Source: Neonectria sp. B-13 (taxonomy: Eukaryota; Ascomycota; Sordariomycetes; Hypocreales; Nectriaceae). From it: a DNA stretch of 64,000 bases. Of the stretch, positions 48,158-59,464 are shown in pieces. Each line of letters starts with the position of its first letter. Position 1 is the stretch's first letter. The stretch lies in NCBI GenBank assembly GCA_002682825.1, contig NOKP01000019.1, positions 372,001-436,000 on the forward strand, written 5' to 3'. Under the pieces are notes generated by a model, which was given only the letters and a program-made list of their open reading frames with translations, made no database searches and had not been told where the DNA came from. Position numbers and translations under genes: made by a program.

Positions 48158-50155
48158 CGTGGACGTGGACTAAAATAAAATTTGGCTAGAGTTCTTAATT
48201 CAAACGCTCGCAATGGACGCGTCTCACATGAGGGCTCTCGTACTGGGATAGAGAGCAAACCGCGCAGGATAGATCGCGAGGTTAAATGAAAGGGAGAGAA
48301 TTTGTGCGCATTAATCTAGCAACATGCGGGGGTGGCGTGATGTATGCTGTCAAAGAAAATAGAACAACGTGATACCGGGCATTTCTGGCTGCGGTCCTCG
48401 TTGTGGTGGTATGATAAGTCATGTTTGCATAAACCTCTGATATATCAGTATGCCGATGACTTAAAACCCCTGACGGGTCAAGTGCTGGAGGCATACTGGA
48501 TTTATAGCCTAAGTTAATCAGCTTACTGTGGTTATAGTAACCAAAGCGCCCCACAGATACATCCGTAGGCACAATGTCTCTTGATGTACCTTTATAGGCC
48601 CTTTCAGCATGTTATGCGAAGAGGCAGGGGTGCTCACCGCCTTTCTTATCAGGTGATGTGCTGACTGGGCTGATGATGGCCGCGCCGATGGAAATCGTAT
48701 CTTTGCGGTATGTAGTAGATGACCCCAGGGAACGAGACAATAGTGGCTGAGGGCTAATCCTCTACAAGAAAGATAGCAATAAAGTGGCTTATACTAGCCA
48801 TGCATACTTGTACTGGGACACTGCTAAGGTGTCTCTGGAATGATTGTGAAACTACCCCTCTGATTTGTAGTCCCGAATCCTGATCATGCAGTAATGGCAT
48901 TGTGTCTCAGGCTCAGGCTGAAGATTGCAAGCTGGCGAGTCAACACTCGCCCGTCCTGTAGTAAATTGCAATCACGAGAGATGAGATATACAATCCTACT
49001 TCCAGAGCAATGAAGCTCCCCGGCTTAGTAACTGACTGGGAAGTAGAGAGGTGCGTCCCCAAGCAGCTCCACCCTTGACATTCTTAGGAGGCGAAACTGA
49101 TCCTACATTGGCATATAACACTAGGGAGAACTTGCTCGCTGATCTAATTAAGGTGGGAAACTTAAACGCTGAGGAACTCTATCTAAGAGGGGGGGGGTAA
49201 GGAAATAAAGTTTAGCTAGACCGCCTAGGCACATTAATCCTCTTCATCCTCTCTTCGATTCTCGTCAGAAGCCTGTCTGAAGTAAGACATTCTACCAGGT
49301 CCGATGAACTCCAGGGACAGGGAGTTTATCGTAATACTTAGATATATCAGCAAGTGTGTGTTGGTGGCAAGCCTCATCCGACAACAGTCATCCCCGACAG
49401 GCCAAAACATCCTTATTTGGATTCCGTAGCAACAATCCAATTTGGTAGGGTAACCGGAGCCGGCAATGAAGGTTGTTGGCTGGGCACGGGTTCGAATCCT
49501 ACGAACCTAGGGGAATAGATTCAACCACTCGTTTCTAAGCGTAATCTTGCAAGCATGCATTTCTGCTGGGCAACCGATAAGCCATTCCGCAACTTCAGGA
49601 GCAGCCTTGCTCTTTTCCGTTGTCTGTGGGTTTTATCTTGGTTATCAGTGGGCTTTGTCAGATGCCTATCCTCCTCTTGTAGCATTCGACGCCGGATAAA
49701 CGCTACCTCCTCTACTTCAGCTCTGGGGGACACCATAGGTCTCGCGCCGCCCCTCGTAGCATAACACCGAACTTCGTCAACCGGTCGAGCTTAGATGGCC
49801 TTCCAACGCCAAGAGTCGTAATTTTGGACATCTGAGGCACCCACTCTCAGGTATCGCGATTGAGATCAAAGCTGCACACAGTAACGGTGATGGTGTGTAA
49901 TATAGATAGTCAGTTTATACTTGGATATATATCGTTGTATATATATGTGAAACCCGAAGTACTTAACTTTTGACATCCTTCTTAGCCCCAGTATTCATTT
50001 GAATGCAACCCAATTGTACCCTAACCTGCTGATGCCAAGACCAGTTCATTTATTAGTCATGTGATGTTCCGGCCGGTGCCGTAATCTGGAATTGTCGCAC
50101 CAAGAGCCAGGCAACAGGCAACCTTGCACAATCACACACCACACAAGTTTGCAAA
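48158..50155. other. 2-kb intergenic region, no gene supported
   Basis: Contains a nine-G run (49189-49197), a (TA)n-rich stretch at 49920-49950, and a tRNA-B-box-like GGGTTCGAATCC at 49489-49500 that does not fold into a clear tRNA. No protein gene seen. Confidence 0.4.
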
Positions 50156-51046
50156 ATGGCTCCTCACGAATCTATATCCCAGGGTTTCGTCAGCGTCAAG
50201 TTGTACCACGATCCTCAAGACGCGAGCGGCGCCTCCTTGAATTGTGCAGAGTACTGAGTGGCTGCCCGTATTCGCAAAGGTTGCAGATTGCTGACCAGCT
50301 GTTGAAGTGTCTTCGTCGTTGCGGGCTTGGAAGCAGATGCGCTGTCAATATGGACTGAACCAGAGAGCGGCACTTTGTGGATGCGCGATCTCGTGCCAAA
50401 GGATCCCGAGCTGAAAGACTCATGCCGTATCTGGATCCTGACCATGCACGACGTGGATGCTAATCTCCACTCGCTCCAGAACTGTATCCCGCTCCAGGAC
50501 TTCGCTGCCGGATCTTTGAACGCCATTGACAGACACATTACCTCAGATACCAGTTCCGCGGTCTCGAATCAGGATGCCAGCGGCTCAGGAAAGAAAAAGC
50601 CCAATAATGGAGTTGTCATTCTCATCGGGCACGGGCTGGGCGGTCTCCTCGCCGAAGTCATCTCCAGTCTCATTCTTGAGCTCCCTGTCGAGACTTTACG
50701 AGGACACCATCTCGGGCTCAAGCATAAACACTGGCGTCTCATTGTTCTAGGAACTCCTTATTTGGGTGGTGAGCATAGCAATGTTGTCGACGATATAGAG
50801 CAAATCATGGCGGTAGTAGCCTACTACGGCGGAACCGAAAATGGTTCCGATATAAACCACACCAGAGGATTTTGGAGGGGCCTGCAACAACATTCCCGTT
50901 GCCTTGTTGACAATTACTGGGACAAGCAAGGGCTACAGGCTCCAGCTGATTCTCACGGCACGCTCATGGTCGCTTCCTTTCAGGAAGGAGAGCAGGACGA
51001 GAGCCTCGTATGTTTTGGCCGCGGAAACCTGTATGAACCGGCGTAG
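50156..51046 (+). CDS. Stand-alone SesB-like alpha/beta-hydrolase lacking the nucleophile Ser
   Basis: Two exons, 50156-50250 and 50308-51046 (intron GTACTG..TTGAAG with a CTGAC branch site), sum to 277 aa. The fold follows the esterase/lipase domain found at the N-terminus of many fungal NLR-type proteins: VFVVAGLEADALSIWTEPES, then LWMRDLVPKDPELKDSCRI, then GVVILIGHGLGGLLAEVISS and LIVLGTPYLGGEH. In active members the nucleophile elbow reads GHSLGG; here the serine codon is GGG (glycine), and the VHG oxyanion loop reads VAG. So it should not hydrolyse esters. No NACHT or NB-ARC domain follows; the ORF stops at 51046. It may be a decoy or cut-off NLR effector domain. Confidence 0.7.
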
Positions 51047-51617
51047 CTGATCACCTCCAAGGCCCAGCAGAGGAAGATTCTTCGGCCAAACAACCCCGAA
51101 ACGAATGGCTTCGTTGTGCAAGTGAGCTACTCGCTCTTCGGTGGAAAGGGCTTGTACGGGTTCGAAATGCCCGACCCACCCTCTCCAGTGATTCCTCGCA
51201 AGCATAGAGTCAGTTATAAGCCATAATACTTTACGTCAAAGGACAAAATGCTGACAACAGTACAATTAAGAATATGGGGCAGTTTAAGGATGAGAGTGAC
51301 CCGTGTTATCTGTCTCTACGGGCGGTCCTCAAAGAGTTTGTAACGGTGGAGCAGGGTGTGGTGTGAGTTATGGTTGAATTATTTGTCATTGAGCAAGCGT
51401 CTCGGACAGACCTCTATTGCAAATATCCCATGATTAAGTTTATGTTACTGAGCTACTGCAACCTGTCACGGCTCTAACAGCTAGAAAGACAATACATTTA
51501 TAATTTCGCTCGGAACCGTTTAGATTAGCCCATTGTTAGAAAGCATACAAACAAACTCGGCTAAACTTTTGAACTTGGCGGACCATCTTAGGTAGGCACG
51601 ACTCGGTAAGTTGGTCC

Positions 51618-53392
51618 TTACTGCTGAAGCGTTCTGGTGTATGCGACTGGACCCTCATATCGGTGAGTTCCACGGAAAAAGTAATATGCCAAAGACAATA
51701 TTGTAACAGCACCGTAGATCAGAATATTCCAATTCATCTCTGATGGCGTCGGGTTGGGGTTACCGGGCATGAATGCCAGGACGAAAATAACGACAAGGAA
51801 GGCCTCGGAGGCGATGTTTATGGCGAGACCCCACTCGCCCAGGCTGAACTTGGAGGGCAGAAGCGGGTTCTTTGTCCATCGCCGCCAGATCATGCAGCCG
51901 ATGGAGACGATGTAGCTGGAGAGAAGTGATGTTGTTGCCAAGGAAGTGATGGAGTTCAGTGCGACAGCCGAGCCGATGTTGATGAGGGAAAGAAGGCTTG
52001 AGATAAGGAAGGTCGTCAGAATGGCGTTGAGGGGCACATCCCATCCGGCTGGCACGTTGGAGAACCAAGGGCTGAAGGGAACAGCATGGTCTCGTGCGAA
52101 TGCGAAGAGCTGGCGCGACGACGTGGCCACCATGGTCAGATTGGAGAAGACGGTCATGGCGACGATGAACACCGACATTGCGGTAGCACTCCTCGTTGAC
52201 TGCGTCGAGTTGAGGAAGACCTGCATGAATGGGTAGCCGGTTGGTGATGCGATGACCTCCCCAAGGTCGCCGATGCAGAAGCAATACGTGATGACCATGA
52301 TCCATCCCAAAGCGCCATTGAAGACGGTGGTCATGATCATGGAACGCGGCAGAGTACGGCTGGCATCGCGCAGCTCTTCGGACATGTGGACGGCAGCATC
52401 TGCGCCCAGCAGAGGCAGAACGCCCGCAAGAACGCCCACGAGGGCTGAGCCTCCCAAGCTGCCCCAGCCTCCGCCGTCGCTAAACTGGGTGAAGACAGCC
52501 TTGGCATCGGCTCTCGGCGAAAGAACCCAGAGAGTGACCAATATGCCAAAGAAGGCGAAGATGTGGATGATGAGGACTATACCCTCAATCAATGGCAGCT
52601 TTCTGGCCAGGACAGTGTTGAAGAGCACCGAAAAGGCAGCAACGGCCACAGTGAGCAGCGTGCCGTGCCAGGCCTCGGGGACATAGTCGGGGTAGTTTAG
52701 GACGACGAGGCCTTGGATCTGGGTGCCAGCAATGAAGGCCGAAGAGGCACAGGACGTCTGCCAACCGAGCACACACATCCATCCCATGAGGTAGCTGATG
52801 AACTTTTGGTGCTGCGGCGGCGCGAATTCGGATACCCAGTGATATTGCCCTCCAGTTGTGGGAGCCCTGCAAAGGGTTGGCGTCAGCGATCTGGCCATGT
52901 ATGTGCAGAGAGGGCGTTTTGAAAATTGAGCACTACTTACATTGAAGCCATCTCGGCCATCGATGTGTTCACCAAGAGGAAGCCTATCCAGCAAATAAAG
53001 AAGATCCAGATCAACCCAGCGGTGCCGCCGTTGACAAGTCCGATGGTGGAGACACTTCGAGCCACAGGTTTAGTTAGTTGACCAACAGCCACGATACGCA
53101 GAGAGTTCTGTTGGCGCAATTTACCTCAGAGAGAACTCCCACGACGCCATTAGAATCATAGAAAAGCCAAAGATGGACAGGAAGCGAAAGTTTCTCTGTG
53201 CAATGCCATGTCAATGAAGCTCAATAGGACAAGAGGTCAAGAGTTGCTAGCACGAACCCTCATTTCCTGGACTTTGCCCATGCGGTACATGTCGGCGTGG
53301 TCGGCCGCGTTTCCTTTGATCTCGTCGACACCGTCATTGTGGCCAATGGCGGCATCGTGGACGCCAGGAGATTCCTTGTCGTCGATTGACAT
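51618..53392 (-). CDS. APC-family amino acid/GABA permease
   Basis: From the ATG at 53392 (polar N-terminal tail, MSIDDKESPGVHDAAIGHND) several exons join in frame to the stop at 51618, giving about 520 aa. The conserved first helix region is RNFRFLSIFGFSMILMASWE, followed by LVNGGTAGLIWIFFICWIG and SMAEMASMAPTTGGQYHWVS, the AEM.S..P..GG.Y.W signature of fungal GABA/choline/amino acid permeases. The long exon (51618-52868) carries the remaining helices, with AAVHMSEELRDASRTLPRSM between helices. It should import amino acids, GABA or choline at the plasma membrane. Of the family's usual length and intact. Confidence 0.92.
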
Positions 53393-54401
53393 TTTTGCGG
53401 TGTTTCCACACTCTTGGCAGCAGTGAATTCACCAGGAGAGACACGAGAAAGAAAGAACGAAAGAAGGAGAGAGAAAAATGCGAATGCAAAGGTGCCGCTG
53501 GCTTGCTTCGCATGGCAAATGCAAGAAGGGGAATGCGCGCGGTAGACATGCACGAACCGACAGAAAGTCCCGGCAAGGGGAGCAATGCCAAGTACCGGTA
53601 TTGCAACAGTGTCAGGGATGGTGCAGTGTACATTCGACGCACCCGCGAGAGTCCCCAGCATGATACATGGCTTGGTGTATGGCGTGTTGGTTCTACCCTG
53701 TGCTGTGCCGTGCCGCAGGCTGCAGGGGGCTCTAGTACCATGCAGGTGGTAATTCCGAATCCCCGCCCCGAAAAGGCGCTTGATAAGTAGCACGGTGATC
53801 TCCCGAGACTTCGGGTGTCCGGTGCGCGTGTCTAAGACAAAGCACTCGCGTGGGTTCATGTCTCACCACTTTAGCAAAGCCCTTGAAGACTCGGGAACGT
53901 CGGGCGAATACGTGCAGGATGAGATCCTACGGGCAAGACACGGAGGGTCTAGGGAGGTGGTGTGGCGGACAAGGGTGCTGTTTGGTACTAGGTCTGTACC
54001 AAGCCAAGTGCATATGCATGTTGGTTGTTGGTGCAGGTTGGTGATTAAGCCCGACCAGGGCACATCACCAAAAAAAAAGAAAACCTCCGCGCCCTGGACT
54101 CGGGTCTTAACAGTCCCGCTCTGGACTTGCCTGGTACGAGAACAAGCCGTTAACTGGCCTGAAGCCGGGAGGCCAGATATCCCATGGCGTCATCTTAGAA
54201 CCAGTACACACCCATCTACGCCCGTAGGAGGTTTCGCTATAGTCAAGTTGATGTAGTAGGTGAGCCACGCCGTAGCTATGAAACGGAATGATTAATAGTC
54301 ATTCACCTGCCGAGAACGTCTGCTCCCCGTTTTCTTCCATCTTGTAATTCTGTCAACTCGTCGCCTCTCTCGAGCCGGACTTGCAGGTCTCTCTCCTCGC
54401 C
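53393..54401. other. Divergent promoter region, no gene seen
   Basis: 1 kb between the permease and the membrane-protein gene, with a purine-rich GAAAGAAAGAACGAAAGAAG tract at 53446-53470. Confidence 0.4.
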
Positions 54402-55782
54402 ATGGATCCAGAAACATCGAATGACGGTTCGCCTCGGTTCTCTCCTGTTGCATTCAACGACCATGCCGGACAGTTGTGGATCGTGACAATCTTGTCGCTG
54501 ATCTACAGCGCGCTTGTGGCTACGGCAAGGGCGTACATCAAGTACCAGATGTTCGGTTTCGATGACATCCTCATTGCTTCAGCAATGGTAGGGAAGCTCA
54601 CATGACCTGGAGGACATGCGATATCAAAGCTGACCAGGTGTTGATCACCTAGGTGTTGCATTTAGCTCAATCAATCGCCGTGTTTGTTGGCTTGAATTAC
54701 GGCCTCGGCAAGTTCAACTCCATTACTCCACAGGAACAATGGGCCATATCTTCAAGAGTGAGCCGCTGCGTACTGCCACTTGCTTCATCAGCTAACACGT
54801 TCATTGCCAGTCTACTCTCGCGGCAGTTATTCTCTGCCTTTTAGCCTTGAGCCTCGCCAAATGCTCTGTCCTCGCCCTCATCCTACGCATCATTGGCTCC
54901 AAGACTGGAATGAGTAAACCGCTCTGCATTGGACTCATGGTGCTCAGTGCGGCATGGGGTATAGGCTCCTGCTTGGCATTACTGGTCAACTGCCGTGCCA
55001 ATACATTATTGACTCCGGATAACGTCAAACAATGTCCCAACCAGGTACGGAGGAAACGCCTCGTGACTCCTGGAACCTCATGATGAGACAGCTAACCAGA
55101 TAATTGCTTCCAGTATGCACGCTGGGCCGTGATCACGGCGATTGACGTCTCCACCGAGATCCTCACCTGGCTCCTCGTTGTACATCTATCCTGGACCGTC
55201 AGTATGTCATTCAACCGGAAGTGTCAGGTTGCCATGGCCTTCTCGTTCCGCATACCGCTCATCGCCCTCTCATCCATGCATCTGGCGTATTTCGGCAAAT
55301 ACCCGGCTTCTGCCGAGCCTCAATTTGCCGTCACAAACAGTCTGCTCCTTCAACAGGCCATGATTGCTTGGTCCATCATTTCTGCCACTGTGCCGAACCT
55401 GAAGAACTTCTTGAAATCATTCTCCATAGGCATGGGCTTTCCACTCGCCTTCGACCTCAGCGTGTACGGATCAAGCAATACGTACGCACTTCAGTCACTC
55501 GACAAGAATCGTTCCAAGGCTACCTCATCTGCAGCTGCAGGGGCATCAACCTCTGCTTCGGTACACGATCGCTCTGACAGCGAGCGCCGTGGCCGACCGT
55601 ACAACTGGAGGCCGGACCATGTCTCGAGCCAAACCACGGCGACACATCAATACCGTGGCAATAGCCGAGAGAATCTGCCAGAAGAGGAGGAAAGCTACAG
55701 GGCTGGCAGTCAAGAGATGATTATCAACAAGGAGGTGGCATGGAAGGTCACGTACGAGGGTCACCAGTCGATTAATCGTTGA
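54402..55782 (+). CDS. PTH11-like/SAT4-type integral membrane protein
   Basis: Exons from the ATG at 54402 join in frame: 54402 to about 54587, then from GTG at 54653, a third from TCT (about 54812), and a last from TAT (about 55115) to 55782. Seven hydrophobic segments are seen, including LWIVTILSLIYSALVATARA, FGFDDILIASAM (the conserved FDD after helix 2), LLALSLAKCSVLALILRI and ITAIDVSTEILTWLLVVHLS. A polar tail rich in Ser, Arg and Glu follows. This is the family of fungal rhodopsin-like membrane proteins of unknown ligand, as at 35161. The short intracellular loops and missing CFEM domain argue against the classical Pth11 receptor itself. Confidence 0.83.
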
Positions 55783-56388
55783 GTGCTAGCTCGGCATGAT
55801 TGTTCGTCAGTGGGCAACGCACCGGATGATGGGACGGGTACTGGGACGGGAAAAGTATGGGTTCATAGACTTCCATTTCCACCACTTGCGCTTGCTCTAC
55901 AGGGGTCCCTTTTAAAAGTTTTCTCCAATACCAAACACTCCGTACACCACCTTGCGTTATCCTTGTCAGTTGCTCGAGATGCATCCAAGTGGCTTGTCAG
56001 GTTCGGGGGAACACGTCCGACCTTGCATCTGGCCTAAACCTCGCTTCCGGCGGCTTTGCAGGATCCGTCAGGATCGCAACTCAGCACCCGGGCGACCAGG
56101 GTATATATGCCCCGGTCCAATCGGACCACAATACAAGATGTGATGAGATCCCTGCATTCGCGCGAACTACGCTACCTCTAAGTGATGTATTCCAGGCCGA
56201 CGAGACATGGTCTGGAACGAAATCTCACTGGATAACGGGCCAACCTTTTGGAGAGAACATACATAAGTCCCCTGAAGCCTGCATTGTGCATGTAGAGGCT
56301 TGTGGAGGATTCATTGCCGGGACAAGACCTTTCCCAGCACCATTCCGCCGTACATCTTGCCACCATCACTTGCTTTCCGCGCAACACC
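55783..56388. other. Intergenic upstream of GNAT gene
   Basis: No supported gene; the sequence before 56389 is the likely promoter of the acetyltransferase. Confidence 0.4.
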
Positions 56389-57167
56389 ATGTCTGCGATT
56401 GCATTGCGCGATGCGCGCTTCTCAGAACTTCCCGAGATTGCCCATATCATGACAAAGGCATTTTGGGAGGACAACTTGTTTGGCCAGCTCATACACCCTC
56501 ACCGCAACGAGCATCCCGGCGATGTAGACTTGTACTGGCTGCGCCGGGCACGCGTCAACTTTTGGGACTACCGTTGGCGATGGCTCGTTGCTGTGGCCAA
56601 AGACGAGAGTGGTCGCGAGGTTATTGCCGGGGTTGCGCAGTGGGCAAGATTGGGAGACGGGGGCAAGAAGCTGGAGTGCTGGTACTTGGATCCTCGTGAG
56701 TTTAACTTGACATCTTTGTTTCCTCCAGGGCTGTTCATCGAAGCTAATCCATCGACTCAGGAAATCTGCTCAAGCCTCTGTCTTCTGTTGCCATGAACAT
56801 CCATGCTTGGGCCTGGCCTAATCGTGCAAGCGACCCCAAGGAGGAAGACATCGTGGAGCGGGCGTATCCTCTCTTTGAGGCAATTTGGAGTGGCAAGCGC
56901 GCTGAATCGTGGTATCTGGAAGGATTGGCAGTACGCCCAGACTTCCAGGGGAGAAATATAGGCCGGAAGCTTGTGCAATGGGGCCTCGATCAGGCTGAGG
57001 CTGAGGGTATTTGCGCGTCGGTGGTCAGCGCCTTGGGCAAAGACGGGTTCTATACTAAATGCGGATTTGACGAGCAATACGGCAGCGCCAGACAGGGCGA
57101 TGGAAACCCCCTGGCAGATGTTGAGGGTGCAAATATGTTTTGGAAGTGGCCTAAGGCCGACTCTTGA
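56389..57167 (+). CDS. GNAT-family N-acetyltransferase
   Basis: Two exons, 56389-56695 and 56761-57167 (intron GTGAGT..CTCAG), give 237 aa. The N-terminal part (IALRDARFSELPEIAHIMTK) is a typical GNAT opening. The acetyl-CoA site is SWYLEGLAVRPDFQGRNIGR with the (Q/R)-x-x-G-x-(G/A)-like loop, followed by KLVQWGLDQAEAEGICASVV and FYTKCGFDEQYG. This layout matches fungal stand-alone GNATs that acetylate small amines or drugs. The substrate is unknown. It is longer than and unlike the GNAT at 19352. Confidence 0.88.
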
Positions 57168-57340
57168 CGACACGATGGCTGGTAATGTCGCCTTTGTAAT
57201 ACTATATGTCGAAGGGCAAATTTCTTGCCGGGTCTCTAATCATATGAGGCGTCGAGGCGAAATTTTCGCCTAATACGGTAGCGGCACACTAGTTGCAGCT
57301 CTTTCTTTTGCTAAAACTGTCCCGCCCACAGAGAAGCTCT

Positions 57341-57685
57341 TTAAGAGAGAGAGCGATGTAAGCACGAGTGATCTGAGAAATAATTGTTTCTGTGATACCG
57401 CCCGGTAGGGACCAAGGGACCGCGGAATATGGCCGCCGTCTCCTCGCCAGTGACGGTGTGAGAGCGGACAATCGTATAACCATCTTCCTGGCGCTTGGAA
57501 ATGAGCTCGGGCAGCGTCACATCCGACGGCGTGGCTGTTGTCAAGTTGGGCTTCTTTTCTTCTACCAGATCTGTACGCAGAACCTTGAGCCCCTGGGAGG
57601 GAGTGCTTAGGTTCCTGAGCGTACTGTAGATGTCGAACGTTTTGGGCGGCAGGGCTGTGTAGCTCCAGCTGTACAAACTTGTCAT
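57341..57685 (-). CDS. Hypothetical 114-aa protein
   Basis: An open frame from the ATG at 57685 (MTSLYSWSYTALPPKTFDIY) to 57341, directly beside an AT-rich block. The composition is protein-like and the frame is uninterrupted, but I recognise no domain. It could be the 5' piece of a longer gene cut short. Confidence 0.35.
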   Translation of the reverse strand: MTSLYSWSYTALPPKTFDIYSTLRNLSTPSQGLKVLRTDLVEEKKPNLTTATPSDVTLPELISKRQEDGYTIVRSHTVTGEETAAIFRGPLVPTGRYHRNNYFSDHSCLHRSLS

Positions 57686-57689
57686 TGTG

Positions 57690-58020
57690 TTTATAGGTTA
57701 TACTAAGGTAAAGTAATAAGCTTTGTAATGATTGCTAGCTGATATTTATATAGCTTTTATTTCTAGTTAAACAGTTCATTCAATGACCTAGATAAATTAA
57801 TACTAAATAGTTACTTAAGAATATCTTTTCGTACTTACTTAAGCTGTCTTATATATCTTACTAACTTTTAGTTAAACCTAATAGTAAGTTATTATAGCTA
57901 TTAATTAACTTTGATTTCTTCTCTTTTTTACTACTAATCTTTTATCACCTTGGGGCTTAATAATTAGCTAGTCTTTATAAGCTTTTAAGCTATTCTAAAC
58001 CTTCTGTTTGTTCTTCTATT
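57690..58020. repeat. AT-rich, TpA-rich block (RIP-like)
   Basis: A continuous run of TA-rich words (TTATATAGC, TTAACTTTGATT, ATTAATTAAC) without an open frame, bordered sharply by normal-composition sequence at about 58030. Typical of a mutated repeat copy. Confidence 0.5.
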
Positions 58021-58084
58021 CTTACTATTATGGATTTGAGCCCTGGGCTCGGGCCTGAAGGGACATAGCACGTAACCTTATAGG

Positions 58085-59190
58085 GCATGACCGGAGGACA
58101 GCCCGGGCAGCTGCCCGCGAGGCCAACGTCCAAGTCGAGCTGTGGCGTGCCCGGATCTGCGTGCTGGAAGCTGCTGAACAAGCGGCGCAGATGGCATTGG
58201 ACGCACTGGACACGGCAGAGACCGAGCTCGCTGACACCCAGATGGATGTCATACGATATGCTCAGACCCAGCCGCAGGATAGCAAGGACGACGTGGCATA
58301 CGAACCCTGGCACTGGACGGCCCAAGAGCTTGCGGCCAAGGTTGAGGTCCAGTTGGCCAAAGTGATGACGGCCAGAGCCAACCTCACGATTGTCCAGGAT
58401 GCTGTCATGCAACTTGACATGGGTTCATTCGAAGAAGCTACTGCTCAACTCGACCATCTTACTACAAAAATGAACGACGCCTAGGAGGCTGCGCAAGCAC
58501 GGCGTGCTGCTGTTGACGTCAACACCGAAGCGGCTCGAACCAAAGCGCAAGAAGAGCGAGCGGCCCTCCAGAAGCGGCGCAGCGACCTGGTTGCGCATTC
58601 AGATAAGACTATCCAAGATCTAACCATGAAAGAGGCCGCGTTTGAACGAGAACGAAGCGACACGCTCGTAGCGACACGTGCAAAGAACGACGTGGCCAAC
58701 ACCGACGACGGCAGGAGGTACAATGCGTGTATCGAGGAACACCGCGCGACCGATGTCCAGCTACGTTCGTATCGTCAACTGAAGGACTCGGGGCGATTAA
58801 GGTGAGAGGGGGGACGACCAGATGAGGAGGCTAGAAGTCGAGGGGATGCAGTTGCAAATAGCCAGAGAAGGGGACAGGGCGGAGATCGAGAAAGTGGCTC
58901 GTTAAGTATCCCAGATGGAGAGGAGAGGGGGGAGCTCAAGCCATGAGTTGAGTATGCGGAAGAGAGCCGTTGAGAAAATGAGGAGAAAGTGGGAGATTCG
59001 GAATACGGTACAGTACGACAAGGAGCTGTTAAGATATGGGATGGATGTGAAGCGGGGGATGGATTAGGAGGAGATGCACAGGAGATAGGTGAAGCTTCTT
59101 GTGATGCAACAGGAATTAGAAAGGAAAAGGGAGGAATTGATATCGGAGGAGGCTCTGCAATATGTACAATCTTGTATTGACATTCTTGTT
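58085..59190 (+). pseudogene. Decayed coiled-coil protein gene
   Basis: A plus-strand frame reads through alanine/glutamate/arginine-rich heptads (VLEAAEQAAQMALDALDTAE and on to LDHLTTKMNDA). After one TAG at about 58482 it continues in the same frame with EERAALQKRRSDLVAHSDKT and similar to about 58802. From there to about 59190, G/A-rich sequence gives further charged helical pieces (AREGDRAEIEKVAR; VMQQELERKREELISEE) with stops and frame shifts. No start codon or domain could be fixed. It looks like an old coiled-coil gene lying just downstream of the Rhs/Tc-like gene. Confidence 0.5.
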
Positions 59191-59464
59191 TAGCCTTTAT
59201 AGTTTATCTATAACAAGTCATATAGCCCCTGGGGACCTAAAGCTGAAGAGAAAGAGAGCGTCCAAGTGATGTAAGATGTGTAATTAGGTTTCGGGATAGC
59301 TAATAATGGGTAGGTAGTGTAAACTGATTATTAGAAATATGAAATAACCTTAGCATCTTACTTCCCGAGGCGATTGAAACTTAAACACAAATCTCACGTT
59401 GAAGTAACCAGTCTATTCTGCTGAGCTATCTGCTACGCTATTTTCAATACCCCCAAGGTCTTTT

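Noticed and set aside
48282..48572. Minus-strand open frame upstream of the LaeA-like gene
   Set aside because: No family resemblance and the composition is not protein-like; it lies in the probable promoter.
49440..49512. Possible tRNA gene around GGGTTCGAATCC
   Set aside because: The B-box word is good, but the T-stem pairs poorly and no acceptor, D or anticodon arm could be drawn. Probably chance or a very old pseudo-tRNA.
50251..50307. Two in-frame stops suggesting a pseudogene for the SesB-like protein
   Set aside because: Both lie in a GTACTG..GAAG intron with a CTGAC branch site; splicing gives an open 278-codon gene with the expected VFV.GL motif.
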